Below are positions 9,815 to 20,781 of a stretch of 64,000 nucleotides of DNA, piece after piece. Source of the DNA: Methylobacter sp. (GTDB lineage: Bacteria; Pseudomonadota; Gammaproteobacteria; Methylococcales; Methylomonadaceae); contig SCPZ01000062.1 of the NCBI GenBank assembly GCA_004299305.1, forward strand, positions 1 to 64,000, written 5' to 3'. The notes beneath the pieces are model-generated. The model was not told where the DNA came from, ran no database searches, and was given only the letters and a program-made list of their open reading frames with translations. The translations under genes and the position numbers were made by a program. Each line of letters opens with the position of its first letter. The stretch's first letter is position 1.

Positions 9815-10258
9815 ATGATGAACGCAAACCCCCTCGACTTAAGTCGTTTCACAAATGCGCAAGAAAGCATTTATGACAGCGTCCTCACAGAATTAACAAA
9901 CGGTCGAAAGCGCTCTCACTGGATGTGGTACATATTCCCGCAAATTGATGGCTTGGGACACAGTTCAACCTCAAAACACTATGCCATTAAGAGCATGGAA
10001 GAAGCTCGGCAATACCTAAATCATCCCGTTCTTGGAAAAAGACTACTGGAATGCGCGGAAGCGGTTTTTGCTATTGAAGGACGATCTATTTCAGAAATAT
10101 TTGGTTGTCCTGATGATATGAAGCTTAAATCTTCCATGACACTATTTGCTTGTGTAGCAGAACCATATTCTGTGTTTGTCCGTATTCTTGAAAAGTATTT
10201 TAATGGGGTACACGATTCTTTGACGCTACGCCTATTAGGCGAGGAAAAAAACAAGTAA
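9815..10258 (+). CDS. DUF1810 family protein
   Basis: A 147-residue cytoplasmic protein of the DUF1810 family, recognised from DLSRFTNAQESIYDSVL at the start, SHWMWYIFPQIDGLGHSST, YLNHPVLGKRLLECAE and the FGCPDDMKLKSSMTLF stretch. The family has no firm biochemical function. ATG 9815 has a good upstream AAGGAG at 9804-9809. Base composition is more AT-rich than purT and the transglycosylase before it, as is the following EAL gene, hinting at a different history for 9.8-12.5 kb. Confidence 0.85.
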   Translation: MMNANPLDLSRFTNAQESIYDSVLTELTNGRKRSHWMWYIFPQIDGLGHSSTSKHYAIKSMEEARQYLNHPVLGKRLLECAEAVFAIEGRSISEIFGCPDDMKLKSSMTLFACVAEPYSVFVRILEKYFNGVHDSLTLRLLGEEKNK

Positions 10259-10507
10259 AAAATCAACCTAACGGGCACTTCTGCTGATGGGCTATTGTCC
10301 GTCTGAGTTTCATTTTACATGTAAAATTTCTTTGCCGATGGGCGTTGCATTCAACTAAGCACGATCTTCATCATTAATAACTAGGCTTTCTTTTGGCGTT
10401 TCTTTTAACAAGTATTCCAATGTTAGACTCGACACGGGCATGGAGTTAGTTTCGTTTTGATTGTTATCCGTTGCGCTAGTCATTTTATGGATGCTCGGTA
10501 TTGTTTT

Positions 10508-10550
10508 TTGTCACAGTTAGGTAACCAAAATGACACATTCCGATTAAAAC
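10508..10550 (+). promoter_or_regulatory. Upstream copy of the duplicated promoter block
   Basis: Consists of 11-bp units TTGTCACAGTT, AGGTAACCAAA and ATGACACATTC, then GATTAAAAC. Each unit aligns with the one in the functional copy at 10631. An ATG follows (10577) at the position equivalent to the EAL start but opens only a short frame, so this looks like a relic of a tandem duplication. Confidence 0.5.
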
Positions 10551-10630
10551 GCTTAGCTAAGCAGTCAGGGTGCTATATGCCAATCTCAGCAAGGGAAGGA
10601 GATGGGGGCTGGGTTATTAGTATTTTTTGT

Positions 10631-10673
10631 TTGTCATAGCAATGTAACAAAAATGACATATTCTGGTTAAAAT
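10631..10673 (+). promoter_or_regulatory. Candidate promoter with 11-bp repeats, before the EAL-GGDEF gene
   Basis: TTGTCATAGCA (10631-10641) and ATGTAACAAAA (10642-10652) resemble PhoB half-sites (consensus CTGTCAT plus 4 bp) in 11-bp register; a third unit, ATGACATATTC, is weaker. A -10-like TAAAAT lies at 10668-10673, 26 bp before the ATG. Resemblance to a Pho box is suggestive only; the duplication is directly visible. Confidence 0.4.
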
Positions 10674-10699
10674 ACCCAGATAACTAGTCAGAATATTAC

Positions 10700-12496
10700 A
10701 TGTCAATTTTACACAACGAACTCAGCAAAATTCTTAATAGTAAGCAATTAACGCCCCATTTTCAGCCTATTGTTTCTTTATCTCAAAAGAAAATCATGGG
10801 TTACGAAGCGTTAATTCGAGGTCCTTCCGATAGTCCGCTACATAGTCCCTTTAATTTGTTCGACACGGCTGAGCGTTTTGATTTAAGCACAAAACTCGAA
10901 TATATTTGCCGGGAAGTCACTATAAAACATTACGCCGACTTAAATATCAAAGAGAAGCTGTTTATTAACGTAAGTCCTTCCGTATTGTTGCACCCAGACG
11001 TTAAAAAAGGGGAAACGCTTAAACTCCTGCAACAATTTGGTGTTGATCCTCGCTCTGTCGTTATTGAATTAACAGAACACCAACCGACTGATGACTTTCA
11101 ATTAATGCGCGAAGCGATCATCCACTATAGGAAAATGGGTTTTGAAATAGCAATTGATGATCTAGGGGCAGGTTACTCGGGATTAAGGCTTTGGTCGGAA
11201 TTACAGCCTGAATATGTAAAAATAGATATGCATTTTATTCAAGGTATTCATAATGATCCGATCAAACTTAATTTTGTTCGATCCATTCAAAATATTGCAA
11301 GTTCCCTTAATTGCAACGTTATCGCTGAAGGGATTGAAACAGAGGATGAATTTAAAGTTGTAGAGCAACTTGGCATTACGCACGCGCAGGGCTACTATTT
11401 CGCCCGGCCGACGGCTATCCCTTTAGAGAAAGTTGATAAATCATTATTCATTACCAGTACCCAGCCCAATCAGTTTAATGCTACAAAAGCAGATCATATC
11501 GCTAAATTTATAGCGCCTGTTTCAGCGGAAACCGCGATCAGCGATGTCATGAATTTGTTTCATCACGACAGTGACTTAACCATTCTACCTTTGGTTGATA
11601 ACAATGTGGCTTCAGGTATTATTTTTCGCGACCATTTTCTATTTAAACTATTTTCCAGTCGCTACGGCATAGAGTTGTATGGAAAAAAACCGATAAAAAC
11701 GTTTATAGAAAAAACGCCGTTAAGTTTTGATCAAAATACCCCCATTGAACTGGTCAGTAAGCAACTGACCTCGACCATGCGCAATGACCAGGCTTTTATT
11801 ATTACCAATGACGGGGAATATTCAGGTATAGGAACGATACTTAAATTGCTTGAAGAAATCACCCGCCAGCAAATCCATAATGCCAAACACGCTAATCCTC
11901 TTACCCTGTTGCCGGGTAGCGTTCCCATCAATGAACAGATAGATCAATTATTGCTAACCAAGACACCTTTCAGTTTCGGCTACTTTGATCTTGATCACTT
12001 CAAGCCTTTTAACGATGTATACGGTTACAGTGCGGGCGATGCGATTATTAAGGCAGTTGCCAATTCACTGTCGCAACATATTCCCGCAGAAAGCGGACTG
12101 GTCGGCCACATCGGCGGTGACGATTTTATAGTTATTTTTTTGGGTGATGACTGGTTAAGGTGTTGTGAAAATATTTTGCATGATTTCGAAAAAATCGTTC
12201 CGAATTATTACAAAGATAAAGATATAAAAACAGGCGGCATTCATACTGAAAACAGGGCTGGAGAAAAATGTTTTTTTCCTTTGATAAGCCTGTCGGTAGG
12301 CTTGGTAGGCCCTGATTCGACAAGTCAGTGTCAATCGCATGTCGATATAGCCGATTTAGCATCCGAAGCCAAAAAACAGGCTAAAAAAATTGAAGGGAAT
12401 AGTTTCTTTATTAATCCGCGAATAGTAACGAAAAGCCCGGAAAACCATCAAGTCTTTGCGTATAGACCCGCCGTAAAACTACATGCAGTTCATTAG
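10700..12496 (+). CDS. EAL-CBS-GGDEF cyclic-di-GMP protein
   Basis: A 598-residue cytoplasmic signalling protein with reversed order. The EAL phosphodiesterase domain (about 10-245) has E36 in YEALIRG, FINVSPSVL, DDLGAGYSGL, KIDMHFIQG and EGIET, so it looks catalytically complete. A CBS-pair region (about 265-395) follows. The GGDEF domain (about 410-560) carries GGDDF at 472-476 rather than GGDEF/GGEEF, with YFDLDHFKPFND in front. There is no transmembrane segment, so it probably senses a soluble ligand through CBS. Net hydrolysis of c-di-GMP is the likely activity; whether the cyclase half is active cannot be read from sequence. A downstream chemoreceptor starts 84 bp later on the same strand. 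Confidence 0.88.
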   Translation: MSILHNELSKILNSKQLTPHFQPIVSLSQKKIMGYEALIRGPSDSPLHSPFNLFDTAERFDLSTKLEYICREVTIKHYADLNIKEKLFINVSPSVLLHPDVKKGETLKLLQQFGVDPRSVVIELTEHQPTDDFQLMREAIIHYRKMGFEIAIDDLGAGYSGLRLWSELQPEYVKIDMHFIQGIHNDPIKLNFVRSIQNIASSLNCNVIAEGIETEDEFKVVEQLGITHAQGYYFARPTAIPLEKVDKSLFITSTQPNQFNATKADHIAKFIAPVSAETAISDVMNLFHHDSDLTILPLVDNNVASGIIFRDHFLFKLFSSRYGIELYGKKPIKTFIEKTPLSFDQNTPIELVSKQLTSTMRNDQAFIITNDGEYSGIGTILKLLEEITRQQIHNAKHANPLTLLPGSVPINEQIDQLLLTKTPFSFGYFDLDHFKPFNDVYGYSAGDAIIKAVANSLSQHIPAESGLVGHIGGDDFIVIFLGDDWLRCCENILHDFEKIVPNYYKDKDIKTGGIHTENRAGEKCFFPLISLSVGLVGPDSTSQCQSHVDIADLASEAKKQAKKIEGNSFFINPRIVTKSPENHQVFAYRPAVKLHAVH

Positions 12497-12579
12497 CCCT
12501 GAAAACAGCTCCCCATTTCTTCTGATTCTTATGCGGAAGGAGTGGAAAATAGGTAATAACATCATAAAAGGTTTTTAAA

Positions 12580-14961
12580 ATGTTTGGTCATATAAGCTTC
12601 AAAGTCCGCATCCTGCTCGGTTTTCTTGCCATCATCAGTTTGATGATAGGCATTGTCTCAGTGGGTTTATTTAATTTTTCGCAGACCCAGCGTGACGTGG
12701 CGAAAGTGGATGATACTTTTCTGCCCAATGCCTTGTTGGCAGAGCGAATGGCGATTTACACCGTACAGGTGCAACAGTTTTTCACTCAAGCTTCAATCAG
12801 TCAGGATCCTGATAGTTTTCAGGATGCTGAACGAGCTGCCGAAGATTTTAAACTGGGCATTGCCCAATTTCGCGAACGTTTGGCGGGAGAAAACTCAGCG
12901 GAAATAACATCAGAATTAGCGGCAATTAAGAACGGCCATGTTGCTACGCTGAATAATGTCAATTCGCCGGTAGTAAAAATGACTGAGTTAGCGGCGCTTG
13001 AGACCGGCTTTGATTGGTATTACAGTGAAGGCAAGCGCATGACTACGGTTTATGCCACGGAGGGAGTCGATGCCGGTAATTTGGTCATGAAAGATTTCAA
13101 TAAATTGGCGAAAAACTTACGCACGCAACTGAATCGAATTAAAAACCAAGGCGTGAACGACGCAAAAAATAACGCTCATGCCATTACTGAATCAACCCGG
13201 CATGCGTCTATGATCATGCTGGCCATCTCTTTAACCGCTATCGGTTTGGGCCTGGGCATTGCGATTTATTTAACACGCTATCTGGACAAGAGCTTAGGCA
13301 TAGACCCTTATTTCGCAAAAGGAATTGCCATGGAAATTGCCGAGGGTAATTTAACCCGGGATATTCAGGTTGATCAAAAAGACAGCAGCAGCTTGTTATA
13401 TGGTATGAAGCACATGCAACAACAGCTGCTGGCGCGCATAACCGCAGAGCGCAAAGCGGCAGACGAAACTCTGCGCGTTAAGATTGCCTTGGACAGTGTC
13501 AGCACTGGCGTATTAATTGCCGATAATGATCGCAACATCATTTATGCCAACCCAGAAGTGATCAAGATACTCGGCAAGGCCGAAGCTGAAATCAGCAGGC
13601 AATTATCGAAATTCTCTATTGACGGTCTGGTCGGCACTAATATGGATGATTTCCACGCAACAGCCTCGCATCAGGCAAAAGTGCTCGCGACCTTAACCGG
13701 CGCCTATGAAGCTGATGTAATGGTAGGCGGTCGTTCAATGGTGGTGATCGTCAATCCGGTTGTCAACGAGCAAGGTCAGCGATTGGGTACGGTGGCCGAA
13801 TGGCATGATCGTACCGACGAGGTAATGGCGGAGAATGAAGTAGCCGCGATTGTCAGCGCCGCAGCTATGGGTGACTTTAGTATGCGTTTTGACCTGGACG
13901 GCAAGGAAGGTTTTTTACGTCGCCTTGGCGCGGACATTAACCAGCTTATGCAAACCAGCGAAACTAGCCTCAATGAAGTCGTGCGCGTGTTTAACGCGTT
14001 GTCTCGCGGCGACTTGACCGAAACTATCAGCAATGATTATTCAGGTATTTTTGGTCAACTTAAAGACGACTCCAATACCACGGTAGAAAAACTTCAAGAT
14101 ATTGTTAACCAAATTAAGGCGGCTGCCGACGGCATTGACACCGGGACTAAAGAAATTGCGTCGGGTAACAATGATCTGTCGCATCGCACCGAACAGCAAG
14201 CCTCCAGTCTGGAACAAACCGCCGCCAGCATGGAGCAGCTGACCTCCGCTGTACAGCATAATGCTAAAAACGCCCAACAGGCCAACCGGCTTGCCGTTGA
14301 TGCGTCGGACATAGCGGGCAAAGGCGTCGAAGTGGTCGATCAAGTGGTAACGACCATGACTGACATCAACGAATCTTCACGCAAAATCGGCGATATTATC
14401 TCGGTGATCGACGACATCGCTTTCCAAACCAACATTCTTGCCCTTAATGCCGCAGTAGAAGCCGCCCGTGCCGGAGAGCAAGGCCGGGGTTTTGCCGTTG
14501 TAGCGGTAGAAGTTCGCAATCTTGCGCAACGCGCGGCGACGGCAGCCGGAGAAATTAAACACCTGATTAATGATTCGGTAGAGAAAGTCTCGGGAGGTAG
14601 TAAACTGGTTGCCCAGGCGGGATTGACCATGAAAGAAATCGTCGCCTCGATTCGCGGCGTTACCGATATGATGGCTGAAATTACCGCCGCCTCCGCCGAA
14701 CAAAGTTCCGGCATCGAACAAGTCAATCAAGCTATTGCGCAAATGGACGATGTAACCCAACAAAATGCCGCCTTGGTAGAGCAATCCGCCGCAGCGGCAA
14801 AATCGCTGGAGGAACAGGCGCACAACCTAGTGGTCACCGTGGGCAGTTTTAAGCTGGATAACAACCCGGACGATTTTTACCGCCTTGTCTCCCCAGTAAA
14901 AATAAGCACAAGCAAGCATGAATTACTGAGCGTTGATACCGAGGGTTGGGAAGAATTTTAA
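12580..14961 (+). CDS. Methyl-accepting chemotaxis protein with PAS domain and CheR-tether tail
   Basis: A 793-residue chemoreceptor. TM1 is about residues 10-31 and TM2 about 208-231, enclosing a ~175-residue helical periplasmic sensor. A HAMP region follows, then a PAS-like domain (about 295-410, [19 protein letters not shown]), a second HAMP-like stretch, and the MCP signalling domain with the conserved hairpin tip [20 protein letters not shown] at about 610-630. The C-terminus is GWEEF, matching the x-W-x-x-F pentapeptide that tethers CheR/CheB in some receptors. A purine-rich AAAAGG precedes ATG 12580. No cheA, cheW or cheR lies in the window, so this is an orphan receptor gene. Confidence 0.93.
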   Translation: MFGHISFKVRILLGFLAIISLMIGIVSVGLFNFSQTQRDVAKVDDTFLPNALLAERMAIYTVQVQQFFTQASISQDPDSFQDAERAAEDFKLGIAQFRERLAGENSAEITSELAAIKNGHVATLNNVNSPVVKMTELAALETGFDWYYSEGKRMTTVYATEGVDAGNLVMKDFNKLAKNLRTQLNRIKNQGVNDAKNNAHAITESTRHASMIMLAISLTAIGLGLGIAIYLTRYLDKSLGIDPYFAKGIAMEIAEGNLTRDIQVDQKDSSSLLYGMKHMQQQLLARITAERKAADETLRVKIALDSVSTGVLIADNDRNIIYANPEVIKILGKAEAEISRQLSKFSIDGLVGTNMDDFHATASHQAKVLATLTGAYEADVMVGGRSMVVIVNPVVNEQGQRLGTVAEWHDRTDEVMAENEVAAIVSAAAMGDFSMRFDLDGKEGFLRRLGADINQLMQTSETSLNEVVRVFNALSRGDLTETISNDYSGIFGQLKDDSNTTVEKLQDIVNQIKAAADGIDTGTKEIASGNNDLSHRTEQQASSLEQTAASMEQLTSAVQHNAKNAQQANRLAVDASDIAGKGVEVVDQVVTTMTDINESSRKIGDIISVIDDIAFQTNILALNAAVEAARAGEQGRGFAVVAVEVRNLAQRAATAAGEIKHLINDSVEKVSGGSKLVAQAGLTMKEIVASIRGVTDMMAEITAASAEQSSGIEQVNQAIAQMDDVTQQNAALVEQSAAAAKSLEEQAHNLVVTVGSFKLDNNPDDFYRLVSPVKISTSKHELLSVDTEGWEEF

Positions 14962-15118
14962 GGCGATTGCAGGAAATCGCCTAAGTGCAAGATCGCGAAT
15001 TTAAGCCGTTATTTGTGAAATTAGCTAATCCGTAAGTTTTTTGTTGTTGCCGGGAATAGCGCGAGCGCTATAATCCAGCAAACTTGGTAAAAAACACGAT
15101 GAATTCTTAGGAGCTTTT

Positions 15119-15643
15119 ATGAACCGTACGGTTTTATTTATGGTAGCGCTGGCGACCGTGGGTTGTTTTGCACTCACCGGTTGCGAGCAAGAGCAAAAAA
15201 CGGCAAAAGCGAATCCAGTCGCGGTTAAAAAATACACGCAAACGACAACTTTAGAGGGCGTGGTCAGTAATAACGAAGGCCTGGTTAAGTCCGGTAGGGT
15301 GGAAGCGACCGATGAAAGCGGTCGTTTAATTGCCCATGCGGTGGTGGATAATGGCTATTACAGCGTGGAAATTCCAGCCAATACGGTTTTGCCGATAGTG
15401 TTGACGTTTTCTTCCGAGTTGAACTCTGAGAAATTAGTCGCCGCTGTCATTCATAACACGATTACGAAATATGAGATTAATCCGGCAACGACTGCAATTG
15501 CCAAAGCGGCAAAAGCCATGGGCGGTTATACGCATGACCATATGATCCGCGCTGCGGCAGATACCGTACACACTCCCGATGCCAACAAGACCACAAGCGG
15601 TTGGCGCGGTGATCCGACTACGCAATACGGCGGTTGGCATTAA
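15119..15643 (+). CDS. Small lipoprotein of unknown function
   Basis: A 174-residue predicted lipoprotein: the N-terminus runs to the lipobox LTGC with C22. After it comes a short linker and a region GVVSNNEGLVKSGRVEATDE...YYSVEIPA that resembles carboxypeptidase-regulatory-like beta-sandwich domains, in which a small modifier is 'inherited' by a surface protein. The C-terminus, ending TTQYGGWH, is His/Gly-rich and unlike anything I recognise. TAGGAG at 15106-15111 is a good ribosome-binding site. It is monocistronic by appearance, with a hairpin and T-run just after the stop. Function is unknown. Confidence 0.7.
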   Translation: MNRTVLFMVALATVGCFALTGCEQEQKTAKANPVAVKKYTQTTTLEGVVSNNEGLVKSGRVEATDESGRLIAHAVVDNGYYSVEIPANTVLPIVLTFSSELNSEKLVAAVIHNTITKYEINPATTAIAKAAKAMGGYTHDHMIRAAADTVHTPDANKTTSGWRGDPTTQYGGWH

Positions 15644-15648
15644 GTCAT

Positions 15649-15670
15649 GTACGCCATGTGTACCTTTTTT
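15649..15670 (+). terminator. Candidate intrinsic terminator after the small lipoprotein gene
   Basis: GTACGCCATGTGTAC hairpin followed by CC and six T residues. The stem is short (4 bp plus possible G-T pairs), so strength is doubtful. A related sequence follows the coiled-coil gene at 61074. Confidence 0.45.
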
Positions 15671-15815
15671 CAATCGTTACGAAAGTCAAAATAAAGGCGC
15701 GCACAACAACGCCGAAACAGCTTGGTGCATGTCTAGCGTATGAGTCAATCCACGGGTTCATCGTTCCTACCCATTCTATTTTTTACTGTCACCATTAGTT
15801 TTACTGAGGAGCGCT

Positions 15816-16289
15816 ATGCGAACATTTAGACAAATTCCGGCTTTTTTTCTTTTCATCGCAATTTTTTCGGCTTGCAACCCTGTTTTTGCTGAAACGGCTG
15901 AGACAAGCGATACGGATACGCATCATGCACAAAATAGCCTTGATTGGCCGGGCATTTATCACGGTTTTATGCCCTGTGATGATTGTAAGGGAGTCAAATC
16001 GACGCTCGCATTAAATCAAAACAGCAGTTATATCTTGATTACCCAATATGTTGGCAAGTCAGAAAGAGAAATTGTGGAGAAAGGGAAATTTTCTTGGGGT
16101 GATAAACGCGATACGATTGTTTTAACGCCACGCAATAGCTCAACTACACGGCAATATTTTGTCGGCGAAAATATGCTCATTCAGCTTGATGACAATGGCA
16201 ATCGTATCTCTGGCAAACTTGCAGACCGCTATATTTTGCGTAGAACTGACGTAACAAAAGCGTCGTCATCGTCACATTTGGGGCATTGA
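15816..16289 (+). CDS. NlpE-like exported protein
   Basis: A 157-residue exported protein with the N-terminal NlpE fold: DWPGIYHGFMPCDDCKGVK contains the CxxC pair (C54, C57), followed by ILITQYVG and KGKFSWGDKRDTIVL, as in copper-resistance lipoprotein NlpE. In E. coli NlpE is an outer-membrane lipoprotein that signals surface and copper stress through Cpx. Here FSAC at 17-20 could be a weak lipobox, but the stretch NPVFA before ETAET would also serve as an ordinary signal-peptidase site, so lipidation is uncertain. It has only the N-terminal domain. GAGGAGCG precedes ATG 15816. Confidence 0.75.
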   Translation: MRTFRQIPAFFLFIAIFSACNPVFAETAETSDTDTHHAQNSLDWPGIYHGFMPCDDCKGVKSTLALNQNSSYILITQYVGKSEREIVEKGKFSWGDKRDTIVLTPRNSSTTRQYFVGENMLIQLDDNGNRISGKLADRYILRRTDVTKASSSSHLGH

Positions 16290-16526
16290 GCGGCTTATTT
16301 GGCTGTTTAGCGTAGCCTGCGTCAGTAGAGTAGGGCGGTTTTGCGCCACGACTTGTATGGGTGCAGGAGGTAGATTGTTAAATTAGACGAAAAAACTGAG
16401 GTTTTGCAGGCTTCCCGCTGTTGGCATTTGTGTACGATTATTTAGCCCCGGCAATTTATTTAGAATAAATTGCTGAATTTCTATAAAATTACTTATTACC
16501 GTAACAATTCTTAAGGCCAAGTCTAC

Positions 16527-17492
16527 ATGGACCTAAAATTTCTCGATTTCGAACAACCCATTGCTGAATTAGAAGCGAAAATTGAAGAACTCCGCAATGT
16601 GCAGTTCGACAATAATATTAATATTTCCGATGCGCTTAAACAGTTGGAAGAACGAAGCCAAGCGCTGACCGAGTCGATTTTTACCGATCTTTCCGATTGG
16701 CAAATTTCCCAGTTATCCCGGCATCCGGGCCGTCCTTATACGCTGGATTATGTGGAACATATTTTTACCGATTTCCATGAGCTGCACGGCGACCGGGCTT
16801 ATGCCGATGATCCGGCGATTATTTGCGGACTGGCGCGCCTCGACGGGCAGCCGGTTATGGTAATCGGTCATCAAAAGGGACGCGATACCAAGGAAAAAAT
16901 TTATCGCAATTTCGGAATGCCGCGCCCGGAAGGTTACCGCAAGGCTTTGCGCATGATGAAAATGGCCGAGCGTTTTAAAATGCCGGTTATCTGCCTGATT
17001 GACACACCGGGGGCTTATCCGGGCATCGGTGCGGAAGAACGCGGCCAGAGCGAAGCCATCGCCAGAAACCTGTTTGAAATGGCCAAGCTGAGAACGCCGA
17101 TTATCTGCACTATCATCGGCGAAGGCGGTTCCGGCGGCGCGTTGGCTATCGGCGTTGGCGACCGTTTAATCATGCTTGAATACAGCACTTATTCGGTTAT
17201 TTCCCCGGAAGGCTGTGCATCTATATTGTGGAAGAGTGCGGATAAATCGCAATTGGCGGCCGAGGCGATGGGCATTACGTCGGATCGTATTCGTGAGCAG
17301 GGTTTTCTGGATGAAGTCGTTCGGGAACCTTTAGGCGGCGGGCATAGAAATTTTAAAGTGATTGCTCTGAACTTAAAGGAAGCACTGCTTCGTCATATGA
17401 ATGAATTGAAACTGCAACCTATTGAGAAGGTGCTGGAAAAACGTTATCAGCGGATTATGGATTTTGGTGTTTTTGAGGAATCCGGGAAATAG
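16527..17492 (+). CDS. accA: Acetyl-CoA carboxylase carboxyltransferase subunit alpha
   Basis: With AccD forms the carboxyltransferase that moves carboxyl from carboxybiotin to acetyl-CoA, giving malonyl-CoA for fatty acid synthesis. At 321 residues it is full length (E. coli 319). Seen: the N-terminal helical [67 protein letters not shown], and the oxyanion-hole [15 protein letters not shown]. The tilS start lies 8 bp after the stop; accA-tilS linkage is common in gammaproteobacteria. Confidence 0.97.
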   Translation: MDLKFLDFEQPIAELEAKIEELRNVQFDNNINISDALKQLEERSQALTESIFTDLSDWQISQLSRHPGRPYTLDYVEHIFTDFHELHGDRAYADDPAIICGLARLDGQPVMVIGHQKGRDTKEKIYRNFGMPRPEGYRKALRMMKMAERFKMPVICLIDTPGAYPGIGAEERGQSEAIARNLFEMAKLRTPIICTIIGEGGSGGALAIGVGDRLIMLEYSTYSVISPEGCASILWKSADKSQLAAEAMGITSDRIREQGFLDEVVREPLGGGHRNFKVIALNLKEALLRHMNELKLQPIEKVLEKRYQRIMDFGVFEESGK

Positions 17493-17498
17493 GGCGTA

Positions 17499-17535
17499 GG
17501 TGCAAGGCGAAGGGCAAAAGGCGGAAGGTTCAAGT
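17499..17535 (+). repeat. Purine-rich GGCAAAAGGC-type repeat covering the tilS start
   Basis: GTGCAAGGCGAAGGGCAAAA and what follows to 17535 resembles the tract GCGCAAGGCAGAAGGCGAAA at 23577 before ftsB and AAGGTTCAAGG-type units at 23931-23955 before ispD. All three are low-complexity mixtures of AAGGC, AAGG and TTCAAGG. Confidence 0.6.
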
Positions 17536-18873
17536 CTCTGCGAGGACTGTATTCTTAAATTTGATCTTGGGGATGCGCGACAAAGGTTTTTTATTGCTTA
17601 TAGCGGCGGTGTGGATTCTCATGTTTTGCTGCATTGGTGCGCCTCAATGCCTCAACTCAAAAATAAACTTACCGCAGTTTATGTGCATCACGGCTTACAG
17701 GCAGAGGCTGAATCTTGGTCCAAGCACTGCGAAAAAACAGCCCAAGATTTGGGTGTTGAGTTTGTAACGCTACGGGTTAATGCCAAGGCGGCGCTCGGCG
17801 AAAGTCCAGAAGAAGCCGCCAGAAACGCCCGCTATGCGGCTTTAAAATCGCTAATCAAGGTTAATGATGTCTTGCTGCTTGCCCAGCACCGGGAAGATCA
17901 GCTGGAAACGGTGTTGCTGCAATTGTTTCGCGGCAGCGGTTTGCGCGGGCTTTCCGGGATGCCGGAAAGTACGGCTTTCGGGGGCGGCGTTATGCTCAGG
18001 CCTTTGTTGAATACGCCCAAACAGGCGATTAACGATTACGCCAAACTTCATCAATTAAGCTGGGTTGAAGATCCCAGTAATCAGGGTAATGATTATGACC
18101 GCAATTTCCTGCGCAATGCGGTTGTGCCTTTACTGAAACAGCGCTGGCTGGTCATCGATAAAACCGTGGCGCGTTCGGCAATGCATTGTGCGGATGCTCA
18201 AGTGCTGGTTGAGAAGGTTGCAGACGAGTTATTTGCTGCGGTATTTAATCCGGCAGATAAAACATTGTCTATCAGCCGTCTGATTGAACATCAACTCCAT
18301 CCGCAACAACTTATCATCAGGCATTGGTTTCGGTATATGGGGCTGAAAATGCCTGCGCAAGCCTTCGTTGGGCGGATTCTAAGTCAAGTGGTTGCGGCAG
18401 CCGAGCATCGCGATCCGGTATTATCGGGGCGGGGCTACAGCATTCGCCGTTATCGGGATAAGCTGTATTGCCTGACAAATACGCCGGGAACAGGCTTGTA
18501 TTTATCCGAAGGGCAACCGGCAGTTCCGCAAGACCTCATTTGGCCGAATGGGCAAGCATCGCTAAAAATTACCCAAGGCCTGACATTGTCCTGTGTGCCT
18601 TCTGCAAAAGGAATACTCCGGGAGCAGTGGGTGGGAGGCAAGGTTGAGGTGAGATTTCGGCGTGGCGGTGAGAAAATCTGTTTGCCGGGGCGTCAAGGCC
18701 GTCATTCGTTGAAGAACCTGTTTCAGGAAGCGGGTATTCCGCCGTGGGAAAGGGATGTAACGCCGCTGGTTTATCTGGATGGTGCGCTCGCCGCAGTTGG
18801 GGATCGGTGGATTAGCGCGGCGTTTTATAGTGAAAAACTACACGGCTGCATCGGTTTGCTGCTGCAAAGTTAA
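17500..18873 (+). CDS. tilS: tRNA(Ile)-lysidine synthetase
   Basis: Modifies C34 of the tRNA-Ile CAU anticodon to lysidine, which lets it read AUA; essential in most bacteria. The PP-loop AYSGGVDSHVLL is at about residues 33-44 and is followed by HHGLQAEAESWS, LAQHREDQLETVLLQLFRGSG and the substrate-binding and TilS C-terminal domains (GEKICLPGRQGRHSLKNLF near the end). The 457-residue length is normal. GTG 17500 is the only possible start: an in-frame TAG lies at 17497-17499 and no ATG, GTG or TTG occurs before the PP-loop. That GTG lies inside a purine-rich repeat (17499-17535), so the first ~11 residues are repeat-derived. Confidence 0.94.
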   Translation: MQGEGQKAEGSSLCEDCILKFDLGDARQRFFIAYSGGVDSHVLLHWCASMPQLKNKLTAVYVHHGLQAEAESWSKHCEKTAQDLGVEFVTLRVNAKAALGESPEEAARNARYAALKSLIKVNDVLLLAQHREDQLETVLLQLFRGSGLRGLSGMPESTAFGGGVMLRPLLNTPKQAINDYAKLHQLSWVEDPSNQGNDYDRNFLRNAVVPLLKQRWLVIDKTVARSAMHCADAQVLVEKVADELFAAVFNPADKTLSISRLIEHQLHPQQLIIRHWFRYMGLKMPAQAFVGRILSQVVAAAEHRDPVLSGRGYSIRRYRDKLYCLTNTPGTGLYLSEGQPAVPQDLIWPNGQASLKITQGLTLSCVPSAKGILREQWVGGKVEVRFRRGGEKICLPGRQGRHSLKNLFQEAGIPPWERDVTPLVYLDGALAAVGDRWISAAFYSEKLHGCIGLLLQS

Positions 18874-18884
18874 GAATTAAGGCG

Positions 18885-18936
18885 TGAAAACTAAATAACT
18901 TGAACAGATAACATCCCTTGAAGGGATGTTATCTGT
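18885..18936 (+). repeat. Dispersed palindrome, CAGATAACATCCCTT family, copy 1
   Basis: Contains a 31-bp palindrome (18905-18935): CAGATAACATCCCTT, a single G, then its exact reverse complement. With its left flank TGAAAACTAAATAACTTGAA it is 52 bp and is repeated exactly at 55279-55330. It lies just after tilS and could also form a transcript-ending hairpin, though no T-run follows. Confidence 0.9.
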
Positions 18937-19027
18937 AAATCGGCTGTATGAGTTATTTAATTTTTATCCCTAAAGCCAAAAGACAATGACGACAAGCGCA
19001 TTGTCGATTAAAATGCACAAGTTCGGT

Positions 19028-20780
<1,753 letters not shown>

Positions 20781-20781
<1 letters not shown>

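Larger units (their letters stand above)
10259..10699. other. Intergenic region with duplicated promoter-like block
   Basis: A 60-codon reading frame at 10457-10639 crosses this gap but lacks any family look or ribosome-binding site. The main content is a ~80-bp block at 10508-10590 repeated, with about a quarter of positions changed, at 10631-10710, where it forms the promoter and start of the EAL gene. The rest (10259-10500) shows nothing recognisable. Confidence 0.6.

Noticed and set aside
10457-10639. 60-residue open frame before the EAL gene
   Set aside because: It spans the duplicated promoter block, has no ribosome-binding site and no family resemblance.
14963-14984. GGCGATT...AATCGCC hairpin after the chemoreceptor gene
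   Set aside because: The stem is 7 bp with no T-run; not enough to call a terminator.
18905-18935. Palindrome as a rho-independent terminator
   Set aside because: No T-run follows, and the same sequence occurs in other contexts, so it is better described as a dispersed repeat.
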